Shown: positions 1 through 10,228, numbered from the stretch's first letter. The stretch is 64,000 bases of DNA from Nitrosospira sp. Nsp11 (GCF_900142705.1 NZ_FRBV01000004.1:163663-227662); one strand, 5' to 3'. Translations and numbers: made by a program. Notes: generated by a model not told the origin, from the letters alone.

Positions 1-52
1 TCGCTCGTTCCATGCCCGGCGTCGCGGCGCTTTCATTCTCGTTGGTAGCCAT
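1..52 (-). CDS. 5' end of an unidentified gene leaving the left edge
   Basis: On the minus strand an ATG at 52-50 opens a frame that stays open to the window edge and reads MATNENESAATPGMERA. A purine-rich stretch (GAGGAAGAAG) lies a few bases upstream on that strand and would serve as ribosome-binding site. Only 17 residues are visible, all hydrophilic, so no family can be named. The call rests on the start codon, the Shine-Dalgarno-like sequence and the open frame. It could be a chance ORF. Confidence 0.4.
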   Translation of the reverse strand, partial: MATNENESAATPGMERA

Positions 53-485
53 GATCTTCTTCCTCGGACCGGTCGTTACATATAACGAATAGCATGGAAT
101 ACGAAATATTCAAGCTGAGCAGAGGGTCCCTTTACAAAATCGGCATTAATCCAACAAATATTCCCCAAAGATGAAAAAAGCTGGTTTGCTCAGATAGGGC
201 GACCCTGATCATCTGTTTTGAATGCAGCCTTGAGACCAATAGCCCGACGGTGTACCTGCGCCCAAAACCACATACCGAGCTGAGCTCTTCCGGTATTTCC
301 TGATCTGTCGGAAAGCTATTGCTTTTTACCGCTATGCGGATTACGCTGGAATTTAGCGGTGTCGTGGATGTCGCGTCTCGTATGAACGCGCATAAGAACC
401 ATGAAGATCTGGTCGAGTTGCTAGTATCTTTCGGACGTTCACTGGTGCACCAGGAATCCCGGCGCCGCTTCCAAACTACCTGGAA
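53..485. other. intergenic region between divergent genes
   Basis: About 430 bases separate the putative minus-strand start at the left edge from the plus-strand unknown gene. Short ORFs exist on both strands, but none has a recognisable protein or a convincing ribosome-binding site. The arrangement implies divergent promoters here, though I cannot point to a clear -35/-10 pair. Confidence 0.4.
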
Positions 486-2342
486 ATGGCCATGTCTGAT
501 CATGCCGACTTTGCCGCCGCGGTGACCGTACGCGAGCATGTCCTCAACGTCGCGCTGTTGGCGGCATACGCGAATGGATCCTTCCCTAAGGTGCTGGCGG
601 CGAATCTGCCGGGCGGACCGCCCGAGGTCGCCCCCAATCTGTTCCTGGGCCAACCTGAGATCAAATGCGAAGGTGCCACGAATCTGCTTGTGTTGACTTT
701 GGCGACGTGGGGTCCGTTGCGTATCACCCTCGATGGTACGGAGCACGTTGCCCAGATCGCTAGCGAAATAGAGGCGACCATCAGGCCGGTGTTTGCACCC
801 GGGTCGAACTTGCAGCTGGATCCAGCGGCCGACGACATCGTCGTCCGCCGCTGGACGGCCTCGGTCACGTCAGAGGGCACGCCGGCCAATGTCGTCTCCT
901 ACGTAGTCGGCGATCAGTTCAAGGCCCGGTTACAGCAGGCAATCCGGGTCGCCATCGCATTCCGGCTGATCAAGTTGCCCGCCATTGACGCGAGCTTCTT
1001 CGGCCCACTCGCGCGCCTTTCGACATCGGTCGCCGCCCGGGTGCGAGACGGTGTGTTACTGCTGGGCCTGAATGTCGAAAATGAGAGCGAATCGATCGTG
1101 GGCAACGTGGACGCACTAGTTGACTTCGCGCGCAGTAACGACGTCGCTGGTGTAGTCAACGCGGCCGCTACGGCGCTCCTGCTCAACGACTTGCATACAC
1201 GCATAGTCACCTCCATTGAAAACGCGGGCGCGAGCCTGGACCGGTTCTCGGTAACGTCCGCGGCGGGGTACTTTCAGGTGAGCGGTGCGGCAAGGAAGTC
1301 ATCCGGCACCGTGAACTTCTCGTTCCTGGTTGTTCCGAGCATGTTCCACACCCGACCCGGCAAGTTTTTCACCTTCCTGCCTAAGAACAGGTGGGTGAAC
1401 AGCCGCATCTGGCCCGCGCTCGAGTTCCACCTTGAGGGTGTCCACACCGACGTGGACCGGTCGTGGTGGGTAATCGTCCTCGAAGTGTTTCTCGGCGTCC
1501 TGACCGTCGGGTTCGCGACGCTCTACATCGAAGATCTGGTGAGTGCAGCCGCCGAGAACTTCAGTGGAAAGGTCAAAGCGGCCAAGCCGGGTGCGCCGGC
1601 AGCCCGCGTTCGGCGGACGATTCCTCCACCGAGCGGTGTGGGCGTGCGCATCGGCGTCGAACAGTTCGAGATCACCACCGCAGGCACCTACTTCGGAATC
1701 TCCACTCGGGCGACCTCCACCCCGGTTGCTCTGCTCGGACCGACGGCGGTGCCCAGCAACTACGCAGGCGACGTCCTGCGCTACCTGATGCGGCTTCCGT
1801 CGGGAGTATCAGAGGCTGACCCCGCACTGCACATCCGCTGGATACTCGAGGATAGGACCAACGACGTCCTCTTGGTCGACGAGGATGGATCGGCTGCGAG
1901 CCGGCTACGATTCGACTTTTTGCCAGCCGGGCGCGCCAACGCGAGCGAGTTCGGCATCATCGCGCGGCTGTACCGCCGGCTGGGCCCTAACATAACCGAC
2001 GTGATCGAGTTGGGGACCACCTCCCTCCATGTGCAAATGCGCGGGCCGCTCCCGCCTCGTGCGTACGTTCGCTGGCGCTCCGAGGTGAAAAACCCGCAGA
2101 TCACTGTCGACGAGGCTACCGACACATGGACCTACCTCGGTGAGGTGCGAGTGCAGCGGTGGTCGGAATGGCACCGCACCGACTTGCCCTGCCGCGCGGT
2201 CAACGCACCCAACGGCTACCGGTTTTCTGAACAGACCGCCGACCGACTGCCCTTTCCCCTGCGGCTTCTGGAGAGCCACCGCAAGGGTTTGTGCCCCTAT
2301 TGCTTTTATGGCGGCCCAGCGGGGCTCAATGCGGCGTTGTGA
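486..2342 (+). CDS. large unrecognised protein with one membrane segment
   Basis: A 618-residue ORF I cannot assign to a family. Residues 1-320 are a soluble-looking mix of strands and Ala-rich helices. One strongly hydrophobic stretch (WWVIVLEVFLGVLTVGFATL) lies near residue 330 and may be a membrane anchor. The rest is again beta-rich, with a late CPYC motif close to the C-terminus. The start is ambiguous: ATG 486 or ATG 492, neither with a strong ribosome-binding site. Base composition looks GC-richer than most later genes and there is no co-directional neighbour, which hints at transferred DNA. The last 20-30 residues may not be native if the 3' end has been rearranged. The reading frame is chosen because it is far longer than competing frames. 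Confidence 0.6.
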   Translation: MAMSDHADFAAAVTVREHVLNVALLAAYANGSFPKVLAANLPGGPPEVAPNLFLGQPEIKCEGATNLLVLTLATWGPLRITLDGTEHVAQIASEIEATIRPVFAPGSNLQLDPAADDIVVRRWTASVTSEGTPANVVSYVVGDQFKARLQQAIRVAIAFRLIKLPAIDASFFGPLARLSTSVAARVRDGVLLLGLNVENESESIVGNVDALVDFARSNDVAGVVNAAATALLLNDLHTRIVTSIENAGASLDRFSVTSAAGYFQVSGAARKSSGTVNFSFLVVPSMFHTRPGKFFTFLPKNRWVNSRIWPALEFHLEGVHTDVDRSWWVIVLEVFLGVLTVGFATLYIEDLVSAAAENFSGKVKAAKPGAPAARVRRTIPPPSGVGVRIGVEQFEITTAGTYFGISTRATSTPVALLGPTAVPSNYAGDVLRYLMRLPSGVSEADPALHIRWILEDRTNDVLLVDEDGSAASRLRFDFLPAGRANASEFGIIARLYRRLGPNITDVIELGTTSLHVQMRGPLPPRAYVRWRSEVKNPQITVDEATDTWTYLGEVRVQRWSEWHRTDLPCRAVNAPNGYRFSEQTADRLPFPLRLLESHRKGLCPYCFYGGPAGLNAAL

Positions 2343-2590
2343 CTGTCGTGGTTCGTGCGCTCGGCGTTTCAAGGGCGAGGACGGGGTATACCAGGATGGC
2401 GTTCTGCCGTTTAATTTTCCCCAGGCCAGTCAATGGGTTGACGTGTTTTTGAAGTTCCAGTCCCAGACCTGGCAATACCGATGATAAGACCGGACATCAA
2501 ATTCATACCGAAAAAGCGGCGGAATATGAACCGCTCAGATGCTTTGCGCTTTTGCAGCCGATTTCCTTCAAGTCCGACAGGCTACTAGCG

Positions 2591-4792
2591 CTACCTCACA
2601 CGCTCCAATCGCAAATATTGGACTTCATTTGGCGAGCTGAAATGTACATGGACACCGCTTCTGAAGATGTCATTGGCCGTTCGTGGTTCAGGCCATAAGA
2701 CAGCAGCCGGATCATCAGCGACAAGGTTGCGCACTTGATAACGCACTGCAGGGTTGGCATCCAGCGGAACATTACCGGGAACCGCAAAGGTTTCCGGGCC
2801 CACTTGTTGATCTCGCAGATTCACGAATACGAGCAGAACGTTATCATCCTGCCACCTCGCGACTGAAAATATTGCCTCATTAAATCCGCCTCCCCGCTGT
2901 TTAGTCAGGAAGAAACGGTTGGTTGAACGCAATGCCGCATTCTGGTCGCGCACGGTATTAATCCTGTGGTACATCTCGAAGACCTTTGCATTGCTCCGGC
3001 TCCAATAGTCCGCAAGGTTCTGCCATGAATATTGAAAATCCACCTTATTGCCAACCCCCAAGGGCTGGCTCATATAAACCATTGGGGCGCCAGGCAGAGC
3101 CGCAGCAACGGCATAGCGTGACATCATCAGCCATGCATTCGGATTTCCTTCTTCATCATGGCTCGTTCCATTGCGAAGAACTGGCGCGTTGTATCCATAA
3201 ATATTTGCTTCCTGTTCGAGGCTGCGGACGAGTTGACTCATCGTAACGGCACTGTTTCTATATAACCAGTGGTCGACAGTGGTCAAGAGATCAAAGTGAC
3301 GGGCGACGCGATAACGAATGGGATCGGGATCCAGAGCCTCGGCAAGAAAGATGAAATCCCACTTCTTCTGGCGAGTTTTGTTAATGATGTACTCCCAGGC
3401 CTGCGGAGGTAGTCCCTGAGCGAAGTCGGCCCTGATACCGTCCAGCTTGTTATCAGTCTTGTCGAGCCAGTAAGGGAAGAGATAAGCAAAGTAGTTCCAG
3501 ATATTCTCAACCTCGAAATCATGGCCGCCAGTCGGATCGAGATCGGTATACAAGAGATCGCGCTCATCCTCGGCACTGCCACGGCTCGTATCATGTCCTT
3601 GGCCGCGCTTTGGGCCTAGAGAAGAATAGTCGCCAAAGTACCAGTCAATCCCAGCGTCATACCATTGGTGCTCGCCCAAACGATCAGCCGGTGCGTACTC
3701 GGCAATATCCCTTTCATCGCTTGCGTGGGAACGGTAGTTGGATTTGCTCGTACTCCATGACGGACGAGCACGGGCAACCGGCTGCCGCGCCTCATTTTGG
3801 GAAACAAGCCCTAGATCGGCCGCTCCTTGCCCAAAGATGACATCACGCCCCGCATGGTTGAGTGCAACGTCGATAAAAACGTTCAAATCGAGGTCTTCAG
3901 CTTTGCCAACCAGATACCCAAACTCACGCAGAGCAGACTCAGAGGTGCCTCCTTCCGAAAGTCGCTCACTGACCGACCAATAATCCCGCGCCGCATATGG
4001 ACTGCCTGGGGAGTAATTCTCCACGCGTCGCCCCTGGCCCGGGTCGAGGCGTTCTTTTGTATTGGGGAATATCGGCATCAGCCAGAGTGTATTAAACCCC
4101 AGTGTGTTACGAACATAGTGAAGGTTGAAAGGATCGTAACCATCCCGATCGTGATCGGTGAAATCCTCGAGCGTACTGTGCTGCTGACCCGTCCCGCCCG
4201 GCGTGGCTTCCACCACATAGGGATTGGCTTCGTAAAGCGTCAGGTCCAAGACTTTTCGCGGGGAAACGACAACGGCACAATCCCTTTGCATTTGACCATC
4301 AGTTTTGAAATCGTTATGCCAGCGCCACGGGCCATTACCAATGCGGAACCGTCCAGTCAGCCTGTAGGCGCCCGCTCGGGTTGCAGCCAGCGTTGTTTTA
4401 TATAGCTCATTGTTGCCCACGCGGCCGACATGGGTCATCGGATAGGTCATATAGTAGCTGCTAGGGCGGCCTGCATCATTTATATTCTCCCAGACTTTGG
4501 CATAGTTACGCCTGTTCAGGTTTGTAAAGACTTCTACCTCCAGCTCGGATGGCGGGTGTCCATCGGCATTAACTTGAATCAACACATCGAAGGGAACCTG
4601 CTCGTTTCGATCCTCATCAAGAAAGTAATGGACTGTCCCATAATTGCCAGGTCTCGCGTCGCGCCATACCACATCATCCCGGATAGCCAGCCCCCCCATC
4701 CAGGGTTCCGCCTTCCCGACGATCGGTAGTAAGAGAAAGATGCCGAGACCGAACAGAGTCGCATTCAACCACCTGATGCATTTGGACTTCAT
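2591..4792 (-). CDS. secreted GH13 alpha-amylase-family glycoside hydrolase
   Basis: This 733-residue protein should hydrolyse or rearrange alpha-glucans outside the cytoplasm. A signal peptide is clear (basic start, hydrophobic ATLFGLGIFLLLPIVGKA). Residues about 30-190 look like an N-terminal beta domain, followed by the GH13 barrel. The four GH13 regions are visible: DVALNH (region I), GIRADFAQ with the nucleophile Asp (region II), FLAEALD with the acid/base Glu (region III) and a modified region IV, TSHDEE, where NHD is usual. A C-terminal beta domain follows. A strong AGGAGG lies upstream of the ATG on the minus strand. It stands alone, with no glycogen or maltose genes beside it. Substrate specificity within GH13 cannot be read from this. 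Confidence 0.88.
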   Translation of the reverse strand: MKSKCIRWLNATLFGLGIFLLLPIVGKAEPWMGGLAIRDDVVWRDARPGNYGTVHYFLDEDRNEQVPFDVLIQVNADGHPPSELEVEVFTNLNRRNYAKVWENINDAGRPSSYYMTYPMTHVGRVGNNELYKTTLAATRAGAYRLTGRFRIGNGPWRWHNDFKTDGQMQRDCAVVVSPRKVLDLTLYEANPYVVEATPGGTGQQHSTLEDFTDHDRDGYDPFNLHYVRNTLGFNTLWLMPIFPNTKERLDPGQGRRVENYSPGSPYAARDYWSVSERLSEGGTSESALREFGYLVGKAEDLDLNVFIDVALNHAGRDVIFGQGAADLGLVSQNEARQPVARARPSWSTSKSNYRSHASDERDIAEYAPADRLGEHQWYDAGIDWYFGDYSSLGPKRGQGHDTSRGSAEDERDLLYTDLDPTGGHDFEVENIWNYFAYLFPYWLDKTDNKLDGIRADFAQGLPPQAWEYIINKTRQKKWDFIFLAEALDPDPIRYRVARHFDLLTTVDHWLYRNSAVTMSQLVRSLEQEANIYGYNAPVLRNGTSHDEEGNPNAWLMMSRYAVAAALPGAPMVYMSQPLGVGNKVDFQYSWQNLADYWSRSNAKVFEMYHRINTVRDQNAALRSTNRFFLTKQRGGGFNEAIFSVARWQDDNVLLVFVNLRDQQVGPETFAVPGNVPLDANPAVRYQVRNLVADDPAAVLWPEPRTANDIFRSGVHVHFSSPNEVQYLRLERVR

Positions 4793-5295
4793 GTTTCCTC
4801 CTCTGGATAAGAAACCCGGCCACCATTTGAATTTACTCCTGACAACCCATCTATTCGTCGCATTTCCAAATCATAGGCACGCCCGCGTTTACTTTAGTGA
4901 GATGGTTGGGCTTTGAGCTCTTCTAACCTTATAGAACAATAGAAGATTTCTCGCTATTTTGCTTTTGCAAGAAGCTCAGGAATTCTGCACGCATATTTCA
5001 TAGCCACCGTCTTGACCCATGCGATCAATGGTAGGGTTAACGGTTAGTCTGCGGTAAAATCCGTGGAAAACACGATATCCGTTGTCTGAAATGCTGCGCC
5101 GCTGACTCAACAACAGCGATAATCTCTATTTAGCTGTCAATCTAGAGAGCCATCACATTTAAAATCACAGGCACGGGAAAACTTGGGTTCTTTTTCGAAG
5201 CGGACGGTTCAGGTGGTGCAGACAACGCACAACACAGTTGACCGTCAGTTGCCCTCGGGTTTGCACCGTTATTCCTGGGAGCAATAACAATACTC
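4793..5295. other. divergent intergenic region, amylase / mrp operon
   Basis: About 500 bases between the start of the minus-strand amylase gene and the plus-strand mrp operon. It should hold the promoters of both. I see AT-rich patches and a TAAAAT near 5056, but no complete sigma-70 pair I would defend. No coding potential is convincing. Confidence 0.4.
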
Positions 5296-8244
5296 ATGTC
5301 ACCAATCTGGATTGTCATCCTGCCTTTTGCCGGCAGCCTCTGCGCGGCATTCCTGCCGTCTCACGCACGCAATGCGGCGGTATGGCTCGCGGGCGCGGTT
5401 GCGGTTGCCTGCGTCACGCTGACGTTTCAGCTCTACCCGCAGGTGGCCAGCGAGGGCGTGGTGCGCGCAGTCTTGCCCTGGGTGCCGGAACTGGGCCTGG
5501 ATTTTACGTTTCGCGTAGATGGTTTCGCCTGGCTGTTTGCCATGCTGGTGTCCGTGATGGGGGCGCTGGTCATACTGTACGCGCGCTACTACATGGCGGC
5601 GCAAGATCCCGTGCCGCGCTTTTTCGCGTTCTTTCTGGCTTTCATGGGCGCCATGCTAGGGGTTGTGCTCTCGGGTAATCTCATTCAGCTAGTGGTTTTC
5701 TGGGAACTGACCAGCCTGACGTCGTTCATGCTCATCGCTTACTGGTACCACCGGGTGGATGCGCGCCGTGGCGCCCGCATGGCACTCACCGTGACAGCGG
5801 CCGGTGGTTTATGCCTGCTTGCGGGCATGCTGATACTGGGGCATATCGTCGGCAGTTATGACCTGGATGTAGTGCTGGCTTCTGGCGACCTCATCCGCGC
5901 GGATGTATGGTATCTGCCGGCGCTGGTCCTGGTCGCGCTGGGTGCACTCACCAAAAGCGCCCAGTTTCCGTTTCACTTCTGGCTACCGCACGCGATGGCG
6001 GCGCCGACGCCGGTATCCGTTTACCTTCATTCGGCGACCATGGTCAAGGCAGGAGTATTTCTACTGGTGCGGCTCTGGCCTGTGCTCGCCGGTACGCAAG
6101 CCTGGTTCTGGATCATTGGTACCTCGGGTCTCATTACGCTTGTGTTGGGCGCCTATGCGGCGATTTTCCAGCGGGACATGAAGGGTGTGCTGGCGTATTC
6201 GACTATCAGCCATCTGGGGCTGATCACGCTGCTGCTGGGTCTGAACAGCTCGCTGGCATTGATCGCGGCTATTTTTCACATCATGAATCATGCGACGTTC
6301 AAAGCGTCGCTATTCATGGCGGCCGGTATGGTCGACCACGAGACCGGCACGCGAGACCTTACGCGACTGAGCGGGTTGTATCGCGCCATGCCCATCACTG
6401 CGACGCTGGCCATGGTTGCAGCGGCATCGATGGCGGGTGTCCCGCTGCTCAATGGTTTCCTTTCAAAAGAAATGTTCTTCGCGGAAACGATGTTTGTCAG
6501 CGGCCACGCGGTCACACGTATTGGCTTGCCCGTGCTGGCTGTGATCTGGGGAATATTCAGCGTTGCTTATTCGTTGCGTTTTATCCTGCAGGTATTTTTC
6601 GGGCCGCCTGCACAGGATTTACCAAGAAAGCCGCACGAGCCGCCACGCTGGATGCTGCTGCCCAGCGCACTGCTTGTACTGGCTTGCCTGGTGGTCGGCA
6701 TGTTTCCAGCCGCGACCATGGGGCCTTTCCTGGATACGGCGGCCCGTTCGGTGTTGGGCGCATACATGCCGTCCTATAGCCTGGCCGTCTGGCATGGGCT
6801 GAATCTCCCGCTGGTGATGAGCCTGGTGGCAATGGTTGTCGGAACCGGGCTCTATCTGGCGCTCGGCAAATACCAGCAGGGCGCGGCGGTAGTACCGCTG
6901 ATCAACCGCTTCGACGGCAGGCGCCTTTTTGAATTTACGATCCAGAAGCTCGATGGAGTGGCGGCCTGGCTGATGCGGTGGCTTTCAACAGAACGTTTGC
7001 AAGTCCAGTTGCTGCTCCTGATTTGCGCGGTGTTCGCCATTGCATTGATCCCCTTGCACAAGGGGCTGCCGGCGGGCAATATGGCCGGGTCGGCGTTCCA
7101 GCCGGCATTCGCGCTGCTGTGGTTGGTGGGCGCGGCGTGCGCAATCGGTGCAGCGACTCAGGCCAAATACCATCGTCTTGCTGCGCTTAGCCTTGCAGGT
7201 GGCGCGGGGCTCGCCACAGCCATGACATTCGTCTGGTTTTCGGCGCCCGACCTGGCCCTGACGCAACTGGTTGTAGAGGTTGTGACGGTTGTCCTGATCC
7301 TGCTTGGCCTGCGCTGGCTTCCGCCCCGGTACGCCTGGATCGATGATGCACTGGATTCATTTGGGGCACGGGTGCGAGCGCGTAGCCGGCGCCTGCGGGA
7401 CCTGGCGCTTGCAAGCATTGCCGGCGCCAGCCTGGCCATGTTGAGCTATGCGGTACTGACGCGGCAGGCTGGAAAAGGAATCTCCCATTTCTTCATCGAA
7501 AATTCGTTGCCGCTGGGCGGCGGCTCCAACGTGATCAATGTGATACTCGTCGACTTCCGAGGTTTCGATACGCTGGGTGAAATTACGGTGGTTGGAATCG
7601 TTGCGCTGACTGTGTTCGCTCTGCTGCGCCGGTTCCGCCCCGCGCCAGAGAGCATGGAACCGCCGCAGCAGCAGCGCGAGCAGGATGCGCAGACGGGCAT
7701 TGCCGCGCCCGACCCGCATGCGCCGCTGCCGCCGGGCCCGATGATGGTGCCGGGTACGCTCGTTCAGCTACTGCTGCCCGTTGCGGGCATGGTATCGGTA
7801 TTTTTTCTGCTGCGCGGGCATAATGAGCCCGGCGGCGGGTTCGTGGGCGGGCTCATCATGGCGACGGCAATTATTCTGCAATACCTCGTCGGCGGCACGG
7901 CCTGGGCGGAGTCGCGCACGCGTATTCGCCCGCATTACTGGATCGGGGCAGGACTTTTGTGCGCGGCGGGCGCGGGTTTATCGGCATGGGTGGCAACACG
8001 TCCCTTTCTCTCCGCCCTGGCGTGGCACGGAACGTTGCCGGTAATCGGCGAACTGCATCTTTCCACGGTACTGTTGTTCGACCTGGGCGTCTATTTTCTG
8101 GTGATCGGATCAACGGTGCTGATCCTGGTGGCGCTCGCGCACCAATCGTTACGGGCCCATCGGAAAAGCGCGGCCCAGGCACGGCCCGAGGCGGCCACGG
8201 TCAGCGTGGCAGCGCTTCCTGCACAGGCGGGACCGGAGGCTTGA
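5296..8244 (+). CDS. mrpA: Mrp-type cation/proton antiporter subunit A (A-B fusion)
   Basis: Largest subunit of the multi-subunit Na+(K+)/H+ antiporter in the inner membrane, homologous to the complex I subunit NuoL. The 982 residues are mostly membrane helices. Conserved proton-path features are seen: the Glu-containing helix (VFWELTSLTSFMLI) near residue 140 and the LTKSAQFPFHFWLPHAM segment followed by HSATMVKAG with its lysine near residues 215-255. The C-terminal part (from PGTLVQLLLPVAGM, with RGHNEPGGGFVGG) is the MrpB module, so A and B are fused as in PhaAB-type systems. It is the first gene of a six-gene operon; the next ATG overlaps its TGA. The start has only a distant GGGAG, so initiation may be weak. 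Confidence 0.93.
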   Translation: MSPIWIVILPFAGSLCAAFLPSHARNAAVWLAGAVAVACVTLTFQLYPQVASEGVVRAVLPWVPELGLDFTFRVDGFAWLFAMLVSVMGALVILYARYYMAAQDPVPRFFAFFLAFMGAMLGVVLSGNLIQLVVFWELTSLTSFMLIAYWYHRVDARRGARMALTVTAAGGLCLLAGMLILGHIVGSYDLDVVLASGDLIRADVWYLPALVLVALGALTKSAQFPFHFWLPHAMAAPTPVSVYLHSATMVKAGVFLLVRLWPVLAGTQAWFWIIGTSGLITLVLGAYAAIFQRDMKGVLAYSTISHLGLITLLLGLNSSLALIAAIFHIMNHATFKASLFMAAGMVDHETGTRDLTRLSGLYRAMPITATLAMVAAASMAGVPLLNGFLSKEMFFAETMFVSGHAVTRIGLPVLAVIWGIFSVAYSLRFILQVFFGPPAQDLPRKPHEPPRWMLLPSALLVLACLVVGMFPAATMGPFLDTAARSVLGAYMPSYSLAVWHGLNLPLVMSLVAMVVGTGLYLALGKYQQGAAVVPLINRFDGRRLFEFTIQKLDGVAAWLMRWLSTERLQVQLLLLICAVFAIALIPLHKGLPAGNMAGSAFQPAFALLWLVGAACAIGAATQAKYHRLAALSLAGGAGLATAMTFVWFSAPDLALTQLVVEVVTVVLILLGLRWLPPRYAWIDDALDSFGARVRARSRRLRDLALASIAGASLAMLSYAVLTRQAGKGISHFFIENSLPLGGGSNVINVILVDFRGFDTLGEITVVGIVALTVFALLRRFRPAPESMEPPQQQREQDAQTGIAAPDPHAPLPPGPMMVPGTLVQLLLPVAGMVSVFFLLRGHNEPGGGFVGGLIMATAIILQYLVGGTAWAESRTRIRPHYWIGAGLLCAAGAGLSAWVATRPFLSALAWHGTLPVIGELHLSTVLLFDLGVYFLVIGSTVLILVALAHQSLRAHRKSAAQARPEAATVSVAALPAQAGPEA

Positions 8245-8588
8245 TGGAAATTGTCTACGCTCTTGCGATTGGCGTGCTGACCGGATCTGGCGTATGGCTG
8301 CTGCTGCGGCCGCGTACCTTTCAGGTCATTATCGGGTTCTCACTGCTGTCTTACGCGGTCAATCTGTTCATTTTTGGCATGGGGCGACTGGCTGTCCATC
8401 TCCCGCCTATCATTGCCACGCTCGACCCCGACCCATCGCTCTTTGACGATCCTGTGCCCCAGGCGCTGGTGCTGACAGCAATCGTGATCAGTTTTGCCAC
8501 GACGGCACTGTTTCTGGTTGTTTTGCTCGCATCCAGGGGCTTGACCGGCACGGATCACGTCGATGGCGAGGAGGAGCCTGAACCGTGA
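8244..8588 (+). CDS. mrpC: Mrp antiporter subunit C
   Basis: A 114-residue, three-helix membrane protein homologous to NuoK. It opens MEIVYALAIGVLTGSG and contains the family segment FSLLSYAVNLFIFGMG. Proline-rich loop residues (DPVPQALVLTAIVI) match MrpC. Its ATG shares bases with the TGA of mrpA, which fixes the start at 8244 although the frame is open further upstream. An acidic tail (DGEEEPEP) ends the protein, and the mrpD GTG overlaps its stop codon. It is expected to sit between subunits A and D in the complex. Confidence 0.92.
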   Translation: MEIVYALAIGVLTGSGVWLLLRPRTFQVIIGFSLLSYAVNLFIFGMGRLAVHLPPIIATLDPDPSLFDDPVPQALVLTAIVISFATTALFLVVLLASRGLTGTDHVDGEEEPEP

Positions 8589-10228
8589 GCTGGCTACAGC
8601 ATTTGCCGGTATTACCGGTAGTCATACCGCTCGTCGCCGGAGCGGTAATGTTGCTGTTTGCCGAATCCCGGCGCACCACCCGCACGTTCATCGCACTCAG
8701 CGCCACGCTGGCAAACCTCACGGTGGCTGCCTTGCTCGTATATATGGCCAATCGCGGCATGCCGGAGATTTGGCCGGGAGGAATCGCGGTATATCTGCTA
8801 GGCGGCTGGGAAGCGCCGTTTGGTATCGTGCTGGTGGCGGATCGCCTGTCGGCTGTGATGCTGATGCTGACCGCGGTATTGGCACTGGCATCGCTGGTAT
8901 ATGCGCTGGCGCGCTGGAAACGGATGGGGCCTCATTTCCAGTCACTGTTCCAGTTTTTGATCATGGGCGTGAATGGCGCTTTTCTCACCGGCGACCTGTT
9001 CAACCTGTTCGTGTTTGTCGAAGTGTTGCTGGCTGCGTCGTACGGTTTGCTCCTGCATGGTCTGGGCGCTGCTCGCGTCAAGGCAGGCTTGCATTACATC
9101 GCCATTAATCTGGCGGCTTCGCTTGTTTTTCTGATCGGTGTATCGCTGATTTATGGTGCAAGCGGAACACTGAACATGGCGGATCTGGCCGTGCGCGTGC
9201 CGGGACTGGACGACGGCGACCGTATTTTATTCGAAGCGGGTGCTGCGATCCTCGGTGTGGCATTTCTGGTCAAGGCTGGCGCATGGCCATTGAACTTCTG
9301 GCTGCCCGCGGCTTATGGCGCTGCGGCGGCGCCGGTGGCGGCGGCCTTTTCAATCCTGACCAAAGTAGGGATTTATGCGCTGCTGCGATTGGGGTCGCTG
9401 CTGTCTGTCTCGGGCGCACCTGCGCCGTTTAACGATGGGTGGCTGTTCGGCATCGGCATGGTCACGCTTGCACTCGGTACCGCAGGCATGCTCAGCGTAC
9501 AGCAACCACAGCGGTTGGCTGCGTATTGTGTCATCGTGTCAGCCGGCACGCTATTGGCGGCGCTTGGGTTGGGGGGAGAGGGGATGAAAGGCGCGGCGAT
9601 GTTTTATTTGGTCAGTTCTGTGTTGGCGACCGGCGCTTTTTTCATGCTGAGCGAAATGATCGAGCGTACCCAGCGATTTGGCGACAACGCGATAGACGTG
9701 TCGCTGGAATCATTCGGCCTCGACGATCCGCTCGACCCTGCCCGTCCGGATGAAGTGGTGGGTATTGTGCTACCCGCAGCCATGGCGTTTCTGGGCCTGA
9801 GCTTCGTATCGTGTGCGCTGCTGGTAACGGGATTGCCGCCGCTATCCGGCTTCGTCGGCAAATTCATGATTCTTTCGGCCGCGCTGGGAACCGCGCCGCT
9901 CGAGACTGTGTCGGCCTCGACCTGGGCGTTATGGGCAGCGATATTAGGGTCCGGGCTGGCCGGCATCATTGCATTGTGCAGAATGGGCATGCGCCTGTTC
10001 TGGAGTTCGGATGAGATCGTTACGCCGCGGCTGCATCTGACCGAAGCCGCCCCGGTGGCCATGTTGCTGCTGCTGAGCATGGGGCTCACGGCGGGAGCCG
10101 GGCCGGCTGCCAATTATCTCGCACTTACCGAGATTTCGTTGTCGTCACCGCAAGTATATATTGATGCCGTGCTGGGGAACGGCCTTTTATCATCCCCGTC
10201 ATTTGGGACTGGGGAACCTGAGCGATGA
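8585..10228 (+). CDS. mrpD: Mrp antiporter subunit D
   Basis: The second large, ion-translocating-like subunit (547 residues, NuoM/N homologue) with about 14 helices. Key landmarks are FNLFVFVEVLLAASYGLLL with the conserved Glu near residue 145, and FLVKAGAWPLNFWLPAAYG with the conserved Lys near residue 225. The start codon is GTG, in a GTGA overlap with the mrpC stop, so translation is coupled. The C-terminus overlaps the mrpE ATG. Like the other Mrp subunits it should act only as part of the whole complex, exporting Na+ or K+ in exchange for protons. Confidence 0.93.
   Translation: MSWLQHLPVLPVVIPLVAGAVMLLFAESRRTTRTFIALSATLANLTVAALLVYMANRGMPEIWPGGIAVYLLGGWEAPFGIVLVADRLSAVMLMLTAVLALASLVYALARWKRMGPHFQSLFQFLIMGVNGAFLTGDLFNLFVFVEVLLAASYGLLLHGLGAARVKAGLHYIAINLAASLVFLIGVSLIYGASGTLNMADLAVRVPGLDDGDRILFEAGAAILGVAFLVKAGAWPLNFWLPAAYGAAAAPVAAAFSILTKVGIYALLRLGSLLSVSGAPAPFNDGWLFGIGMVTLALGTAGMLSVQQPQRLAAYCVIVSAGTLLAALGLGGEGMKGAAMFYLVSSVLATGAFFMLSEMIERTQRFGDNAIDVSLESFGLDDPLDPARPDEVVGIVLPAAMAFLGLSFVSCALLVTGLPPLSGFVGKFMILSAALGTAPLETVSASTWALWAAILGSGLAGIIALCRMGMRLFWSSDEIVTPRLHLTEAAPVAMLLLLSMGLTAGAGPAANYLALTEISLSSPQVYIDAVLGNGLLSSPSFGTGEPER

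Noticed and set aside
132..746. 204-codon minus-strand frame
   Set aside because: It overlaps the longer plus-strand unknown gene antisense and contains no recognisable protein.
8244..8246. Far upstream start for mrpC at 7959
   Set aside because: The extension would overlap mrpA by 286 bases; the TGATG overlap marks the true start.
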